64,000 bases of DNA from Methylophaga sp. OBS1 (lineage in GTDB: Bacteria; Pseudomonadota; Gammaproteobacteria; Nitrosococcales; Methylophagaceae), in the NCBI RefSeq assembly GCF_026319365.1, contig NZ_JAPDMS010000002.1, positions 434,001-498,000 of the forward strand. The letters run 5' to 3'. A program made the position numbers and the translations under genes. Under the pieces are notes generated by a model that saw only the letters and a program-made list of their open reading frames with translations, had not been told where the DNA came from and searched no databases. Below, piece after piece: positions 58,990 through 64,000 of the stretch (its first letter is position 1; the number at the start of each line of letters is the position of its first letter).

Positions 58990-59973
58990 TTACAGGCCGA
59001 ATGACTGGTTAAGCAGTTCGTGATTCAGTTCACCTGCAGTGAAACTTTTGCCCGTATTGGCATTGGTGACAATGACTTTGCCGGGACTGAACAGGCTGCC
59101 ATCAATTTTGAAAAAGTCATATTCATAGGATTTAAAGATCTCAGCGAAGGGCCGGCCATAATCCGAAGAAGTGTTGCTGGGCATTTTCTCAGCTAACGCT
59201 TTGGCTTCCTCATCCGTGGCATCAACAAACAGATGCACCTGGCCACCAAACAGAATGGCATCATTGGTACGGCCCATCGCGGTCATGAAATCGCCGCCCG
59301 GTGGTGCGACGGGGGTGACACCATAACCATCGACGATTTTTTCCAGCGGGAAATGCAGTTCATGCGCTTTATGCATGGCGACTTCCAGCACACGAATCGC
59401 GATTTGCATGACACCGGCCAGGCTGGAGGTCGGGGTCAGAATAAAGGTCAGGTTTTCTGCTTTGATACCGCAGTTATCAGCCACTTTTTCAGCCACTTCG
59501 ACGGGTGGAAAGCTGTCGACTTCCAGAACGATAACGGTGGCGTCGGCTTTATCCTGATAGCCGAACTCCTTGAATAGTTCTTCTCGTGCAGCCAGCGCAC
59601 GGCCGGGACCGCTACCGAGGGCAAAAAACTTACTGTCTTCGCTTTTATGCGACAGACTCCAGCCAGCATACTGACTGCCGAGACAACTCAGGACAGGGGT
59701 TTTAGCGTGAACATTGACGGACCAGGGCCAGTTATCAAAGCCACTGTTGGTACCCAGTGTGGCCGTGCCTAAGCCCCCCATGCAGATTTCACCAATGCGG
59801 CGGCCGGCTTCCAGACCGCCCTTGCAGTTGATTCCGGCATCGACGATGCGGGTGCCGTTATCCAGTGTGCTGATTTCCAGGTTAAGGGCCTGTGCATCGG
59901 CAATCAATGCATCGACCAGCGGCTGGCAGGCAGCGTTAACGCTGGTCCAGTTGGCTGAGAGTTCACTGCTCAT
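58990..59973 (-). CDS. mch: Methenyl-H4MPT cyclohydrolase
   Basis: Hydrolyses methenyl-H4MPT to 5-formyl-H4MPT in formaldehyde oxidation. It has 327 residues, the family length. [26 protein letters not shown] and [19 protein letters not shown] are conserved stretches. AGGA is placed 7 bp before the ATG. It heads the leftward mch-orf5-orf7-(fae) group. Confidence 0.96.
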   Translation of the reverse strand: MSSELSANWTSVNAACQPLVDALIADAQALNLEISTLDNGTRIVDAGINCKGGLEAGRRIGEICMGGLGTATLGTNSGFDNWPWSVNVHAKTPVLSCLGSQYAGWSLSHKSEDSKFFALGSGPGRALAAREELFKEFGYQDKADATVIVLEVDSFPPVEVAEKVADNCGIKAENLTFILTPTSSLAGVMQIAIRVLEVAMHKAHELHFPLEKIVDGYGVTPVAPPGGDFMTAMGRTNDAILFGGQVHLFVDATDEEAKALAEKMPSNTSSDYGRPFAEIFKSYEYDFFKIDGSLFSPGKVIVTNANTGKSFTAGELNHELLNQSFGL

Positions 59974-60000
59974 GATAAGTCCTAAATTAAAGTCGAAAAA

Positions 60001-60014
60001 ATAATCGGATTATA
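60001..60014 (-). promoter_or_regulatory. Candidate mch promoter -10 inside a palindrome
   Basis: On the minus strand a perfect TATAAT (60014-60009) lies about 36 bp before mch and overlaps the 13-bp palindrome ATAATC-G-GATTAT (60001-60013). The 17-bp-spaced -35 (TTACAG) is poor, so an activator may be needed. A sequence ACGTATAA shared with the fae upstream region supports common control weakly. Confidence 0.4.
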
Positions 60015-60079
60015 CGTGATATGGGGCCGCCCTGTAATTATGCAAGCCCCTATTAATACAGGTTTTTCAGTCACCCGGA

Positions 60080-61306
60080 TCAGGCTGCGGGACGATATTC
60101 ATCGAGTGTTTGCGCAATTTTTTCAATACGTTTTCGACGAATCGCCTCACCAATGGCAATACCTGAGAGACCGGCTTCGATAAATTCAGTGGCGGATACA
60201 GCGGCGGCAGCCTCATAACAAGCCTGGAAAGCGTTACCCTCAGGCATGGGGGCATCTTCATAGCCAGGCCGGCCTCGGAAATCGGCCTCGCCGGCCAGCA
60301 GATATTGTTGAAAGCGTTCCGGACGGCGGAAGCTGTCGATGCCTTCGAGCACATACAGTACACGCTCGGCATCGAGTTCAAACAACAGATGTACATCGGT
60401 ATGAAACTCAGCGACTTTGACGGCGAGATTACGGGTTTCTTTCGGCACTCTCAGCCTGTCACATAAGTCGCGGGTCAATCTGATGCTGGTCGCTTCGTGC
60501 CCCTTGTGGCTGGGCAGAATATCAGCCGGTGTCTGGCCTTTACCCAGATCGTGACACATGGCTGAGAATCGTACCGCAAGATCATCACTCAGTCGGGCTG
60601 CCTGGTCGATCACCATCATCACATGTACGCCGGTATCGACTTCCGGATGCCATTTAGGATTCTGCGGGACACCAAACAAGGCATCGACTTCGGGAAACAG
60701 CTCTTTCAGGGCACCGACTTCGCGCAGTGTGGTGAAGAACAACGAAGGCTTATCGGTTAACAGGGCTTTGGATAATTCCTGCCAGACGCGCTCCGGCACC
60801 AGATAGGCCAGTTCACCATCGGCTATCATTTGAGCGATTAAGTCCTTGGTTTCATCTGCGATTGTAAAGTTAAAGCGGGCCGCAAAGCGGGCGATTCTAA
60901 GCACTCTTACCGGGTCTTCGACAAAGGCAGGTGAGACATGACGCAGAACGCGCTGTTGTAGATCCCGTTGCCCATTAAATGGATCAATAATGTTGCCGTT
61001 TTCATCTTCAGCGATGGCGTTAATCGTTATATCACGACGTGCCAAGTCCTGTTCCAGCGTTACATCCGGGGCGGCATGAAAACTGAAACCATGGTAACCG
61101 CGCCCGGACTTACGCTCGGTTCGCGCGAGGGCATATTCTTCCTGGGTTTGCGGATGCAGAAATACGGGGAAATCCCTGCCCACAGGCCGAAAGCCATGGG
61201 TGAGCATGGTCTGGGGATCCGCTCCGACTACGACCCAGTCGTGATCTTTAACCGGTAACCCCAATAGTTTGTCACGGACACAGCCGCCGACGAGAAAGCA
61301 TTGCAT
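60080..61306 (-). CDS. cca: CCA-adding tRNA nucleotidyltransferase, multifunctional
   Basis: Adds or repairs the 3' CCA of tRNAs. About 408 residues, bacterial class II with an HD phosphohydrolase domain as in E. coli. The head has GGCVRDKLLG and the catalytic DHDWVVVG; RRDITINAIA follows; the HD domain has MCHDLGKGQTP. ATG at 61306 was chosen over GTG at 61312. slt lies 9 bp upstream on the same strand. Confidence 0.96.
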   Translation of the reverse strand: MQCFLVGGCVRDKLLGLPVKDHDWVVVGADPQTMLTHGFRPVGRDFPVFLHPQTQEEYALARTERKSGRGYHGFSFHAAPDVTLEQDLARRDITINAIAEDENGNIIDPFNGQRDLQQRVLRHVSPAFVEDPVRVLRIARFAARFNFTIADETKDLIAQMIADGELAYLVPERVWQELSKALLTDKPSLFFTTLREVGALKELFPEVDALFGVPQNPKWHPEVDTGVHVMMVIDQAARLSDDLAVRFSAMCHDLGKGQTPADILPSHKGHEATSIRLTRDLCDRLRVPKETRNLAVKVAEFHTDVHLLFELDAERVLYVLEGIDSFRRPERFQQYLLAGEADFRGRPGYEDAPMPEGNAFQACYEAAAAVSATEFIEAGLSGIAIGEAIRRKRIEKIAQTLDEYRPAA

Positions 61307-61315
61307 AACCACAGT

Positions 61316-63262
61316 CTAAGGTGTTTTAGGTTTAATTGCAGGCATACGTTCTGACAACGGTTTAATGGCCTGGTTTCTCTGGTTATCAAAAATGGCTGCG
61401 TAACTCATCACTGTCTGAACGTAGTGACGGGTCTCGTTGAACGGAATATTCTCTGCCCAGATAGTGGCATCCAGGCGTTCAGAAGGCAACCAGCGACTGA
61501 CCCGATGTGGACCTGCATTGTAGGCGGCAGTAGCAAGCACGGGGTTACGCTGATTTTCATCCAGCATACGTTTGAGATAGGCACTGCCGAGTTCAATGTT
61601 ACGTTCCGGATGATAGAGTTCTTCCAGTTGCTTCAACGGCCGGTTGATCAGCTTGGAAATAAGTCGTCCGGTGTCCGGCATCAGTTGCATCAGACCCAAT
61701 GCACCGGCATGGGAGCGGGCCGTGGGGTTGAAGGCACTCTCCTGACGGGCAATCGCCAGAAGCCAGGAAGGATCCAGCCCCGTGTTTTGTCCAGCCTGAT
61801 TAATGGCTTTGTCGAAAATGACCGGGAAGCGCAGGTCCAGTGCATCCCAGTATTGCGCTTTTCCCAGCAGCGCAATGGTCTGGTTGTGCCAGCCCCACTC
61901 GTGGGTGATCGTTGCCAGCATCTGTAATTCGGCATCGCTCCGGCGCTGAGATTGATAATAGGCTTCCCGACGCGCCTCCAGCATCATGTCCTGCAGATAA
62001 AACTCATGCAGACGCTGGACTGACGGTTGTTGCCGGAAATCTTGAAGAATCGCTGCTGAGACCGCGATTGGCCGATGATTCATAGCATAGGGTTTTGCCA
62101 GTTCATCGGAAGCCAGGAAAGAATAATAGTCACGCTGGCCGACAATGGCAGCAAAAGTTTCGCTGGCCGCGTCCTTCTGGCCCAGGCCTGCCTGACTGCG
62201 GCCCAGCCAGTACTGCCAGCGCGTAGAAGCCTGTTCGTCAATATTCATCTGCTTGATAGCTTTAATCGCTGCGCGCCAGTCCTGCTGCCAGATGGCTGCG
62301 CGGGCCTGCCATTCACCGCCAGGGATATTACCGAAGTAAATCAGTGCTCTGTCATCACGGTTCAGAGCAGCCCAGGTCCCGATAGCTCGGCGTACTTCAA
62401 TCTGGTCCTGCTGGCTGAACTGATAATGATCGCGTAGTTGCTGCCACTGTTCGAAGGCCTTTTCAGGCGAACGCCGCGCCAGTCGGGTCAGACCATGAAC
62501 AATAATCTCGCGTGACAGCGCCTCATCTCGGGCCAGACTGACAGTATTATCAGCCGGGGCTGTCGCCGGTAATTGTCTGAGTAATTCAATAGGATTGTTG
62601 TGGATGGTTTTCCAGCGCGCTACCCAGGCCAGTTCTCTGTTTGCCTGAGGTCCTGTGCGGGCCAGGTAATTGGCAATGGAAAACTGATTATCACGCAGCG
62701 CCAGCATAAAGCGCTGGTGGCGCAGGTCTTCACTCAATAAGCCAGCCTGTTGCCAACGGGAAAATACCGGGTCACAGGCTTTGTGCTGAGAATGGGGAAC
62801 CAGCCACATCGCTGGTGTCAGTTCGAAGGCCTTCTCTGTCTGACCGGTTGCCAGCAGGGCCTGTAGCCGGTAGCACTCACGTTCCGCTGATTGCGGCGCC
62901 TGATAAAACTGCAGGTAACGCTGCCAGCGTTGTTGTTTAGCGAGTCGGTCCAGCCAGAAAGCTCTCAGACGTTCTGCATAAAAGCTGTCTTTTTCCTGCG
63001 CCAGAAAAGTCTCTATTTCTTCTATTGAAACCTGCTCCAGCCGGTGCCGGAGATACAGATATTGCAGATAGCCCTGCAGGGGATAGCCATCCAGCTGCTC
63101 GTGGAATTGTCGGAATAGTGAAACCTGATTTGTCTGCAGCGCTTTCAGTGCGAATTGGAAGGTTTGACGCTGTTTTTCCAACTGTGCCTGGCTGTCCGCC
63201 ATAGCAATCGGTGACAGTGCCAGAAAGGCAAGATAAAACCACAGTGTTTTAGTCCATCGCAT
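61316..63262 (-). CDS. slt: Soluble lytic murein transglycosylase
   Basis: Periplasmic peptidoglycan lytic transglycosylase of 648 residues. Signal peptide to about residue 22, a long alpha-superhelical U-domain, then the SLT domain with catalytic Glu in ARQESAFNPTARS and ALGLMQLMPDTGR. AYNAGPHRVSRWL closes the domain. In an apparent slt-cca operon. Confidence 0.95.
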   Translation of the reverse strand: MRWTKTLWFYLAFLALSPIAMADSQAQLEKQRQTFQFALKALQTNQVSLFRQFHEQLDGYPLQGYLQYLYLRHRLEQVSIEEIETFLAQEKDSFYAERLRAFWLDRLAKQQRWQRYLQFYQAPQSAERECYRLQALLATGQTEKAFELTPAMWLVPHSQHKACDPVFSRWQQAGLLSEDLRHQRFMLALRDNQFSIANYLARTGPQANRELAWVARWKTIHNNPIELLRQLPATAPADNTVSLARDEALSREIIVHGLTRLARRSPEKAFEQWQQLRDHYQFSQQDQIEVRRAIGTWAALNRDDRALIYFGNIPGGEWQARAAIWQQDWRAAIKAIKQMNIDEQASTRWQYWLGRSQAGLGQKDAASETFAAIVGQRDYYSFLASDELAKPYAMNHRPIAVSAAILQDFRQQPSVQRLHEFYLQDMMLEARREAYYQSQRRSDAELQMLATITHEWGWHNQTIALLGKAQYWDALDLRFPVIFDKAINQAGQNTGLDPSWLLAIARQESAFNPTARSHAGALGLMQLMPDTGRLISKLINRPLKQLEELYHPERNIELGSAYLKRMLDENQRNPVLATAAYNAGPHRVSRWLPSERLDATIWAENIPFNETRHYVQTVMSYAAIFDNQRNQAIKPLSERMPAIKPKTP

Positions 63263-63339
63263 GCCGCTATCTTAAACCATGATCCGGGTAAAAAGCAGCA
63301 GGATCTGATCACAAATCACGGAGAAATTTGCAGACCGAG

Positions 63340-63807
63340 TCAGCCTTGCTGATCGCGGATACTGGCCTCAATTTGATCGAGGTTGGGAATCAGTGCCACT
63401 TTGTTACTGATTTTGATCTGACAATGCAGATAGGGTGAATTATTACTATCCTGCGTCAGATGCAACGCTGCCTGGTTAAGGGTTATCAATTGCGGAGAGC
63501 CTGAGCAGGGAATGGCATAAAATTCAATGTCGGCATCCGGATTGATGCCATTGATGATGCAGAGTTTGTTACCGGCAGATTGTGTTTCAACACCATCGGT
63601 CAATAGCGTTTCCAGGTAGACCAGGGGCAGCCGCTGCTGCTGCCAGTCAATAAAGCTTAGCCAGCTAGCGTCGCCGGCTAGTTCCTGTACGATGCCGGTG
63701 CGGGGTATCACTTCCGAAATGCTGCTGTTGGGCAGTAGCAGATAGTGCTGTTGAAGTGGAATTAACATGCAGTGAACGAACTGTGCTTGTTCTGGTTGTG
63801 CGGTCAT
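63340..63807 (-). CDS. CheW-like chemotaxis adaptor (ChpC/PilI type)
   Basis: A 155-residue CheW-domain protein: LIPLQQHYLLLPNSSISEV at the start and RLPLVYLETLL in the middle. It is downstream of a ChpA-like kinase, the position of ChpC in the Pil-Chp pathway that controls type IV pili. Fits with pilMNOPQ at 42446-47346. Confidence 0.85.
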   Translation of the reverse strand: MTAQPEQAQFVHCMLIPLQQHYLLLPNSSISEVIPRTGIVQELAGDASWLSFIDWQQQRLPLVYLETLLTDGVETQSAGNKLCIINGINPDADIEFYAIPCSGSPQLITLNQAALHLTQDSNNSPYLHCQIKISNKVALIPNLDQIEASIRDQQG

Positions 63808-63821
63808 ATCTGCCCCTGCGG

Positions 63822-64000
63822 TTACTTATGCGGTCCGGGAAAACGCTGCTGCCCCAGCAGTGTCTGCATCTGGCTGACCAGTTCTTCTTCCTGGTAGGGC
63901 TTGCCCAGGTAGGCATTAACACCAATCTGCAAGGCTCGCTCACGATGTTTCTGACCGGTGCGGGAAGTGATCATGATAATCGGTAGATGACGGAACTGCG
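63822..64000 (-). CDS. Receiver domain end of ChpA-like hybrid kinase (partial)
   Basis: Only the last 59 codons are in the window; the 5' part is beyond the right edge. They contain PIIMITSRTGQKHRERAL and NAYLGKPYQEEELV, the C-terminal half of a response-regulator receiver domain, with lysine in LGKPY. By similarity and the CheW-like neighbour it is probably the terminal receiver of a ChpA/PilL-like histidine kinase. A standalone PilG/PilH-like regulator is less likely, but not excluded. Confidence 0.75.
   Translation of the reverse strand, partial: QFRHLPIIMITSRTGQKHRERALQIGVNAYLGKPYQEEELVSQMQTLLGQQRFPGPHK

Overview
The window is a chromosomal segment of a gammaproteobacterial methylotroph. 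Gammaproteobacterial gene orders (accBC-prmA-dusB-fis-purH, pilMNOPQ-aroKB-damX, miaB-ybeZ-ybeY-corC-lnt) sit beside genes of tetrahydromethanopterin (H4MPT)-linked formaldehyde oxidation (fae, mch and cofactor-biosynthesis genes). The combination suggests a Methylophaga-like organism. A related methylotroph or methanotroph is possible; this is inference from gene content only. No rRNA, tRNA, CRISPR array, prophage or insertion sequence was seen, and no gene-free stretch exceeds about 200 bases.

Layout. 1-8781 (minus strand): a class I adenylate-cyclase-like gene running off the left edge with its catalytic motif lost, then purH, fis, dusB, prmA, accC, accB, aroQ and dsbD. 8920-21169 (plus): a phosphate block with a PiT-type transporter, phoB-phoR, pstS-pstC-pstA-pstB, phoU and ppx; Pho boxes of 11-bp units lie before phoB and pstS. 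21222-30624: a small secreted protein, a TonB receptor divergent from a His-tailed TauE/SafE-like membrane protein, an enhancer-binding-type ATPase without the GAFTGA loop, thyA, a hemerythrin-like protein, cytochrome b561, a PepSY membrane cluster and radC. 30750-39785 (plus): miaB, ybeZ, ybeY, corC, lnt, trkH, a methyltransferase, rpmE and an M48 lipoprotein protease. 39873-50645: mrcA divergent from pilMNOPQ, then aroK, aroB and damX, whose linker is 16 perfect copies of a hexanucleotide.

50620-59973 is a C1-cofactor island. It holds homologues of methanofuran-biosynthesis genes (MfnA, MfnE, MfnF and MfnD types) with pabB, a divergent HisA/HisF-like TIM barrel, fae, and the conserved block orf7-orf5-mch. 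Mch and Fae act on H4MPT-bound C1 units, the Mfn-type proteins should make the furan carrier used by the formyltransferase/hydrolase complex, and PabB can supply p-aminobenzoate to H4MPT and folate. 60080-64000 returns to housekeeping genes: cca, slt, a CheW-like gene and the end of a ChpA-like hybrid kinase.

The points most worth a second look are the apparently dead adenylate cyclase, the predicted SD-sequestering hairpin before fae, the tyramine-type methylofuran module, the propeller-like repeats within PstC, the GAFTGA-less activator, and a hemerythrin with two replaced iron ligands.
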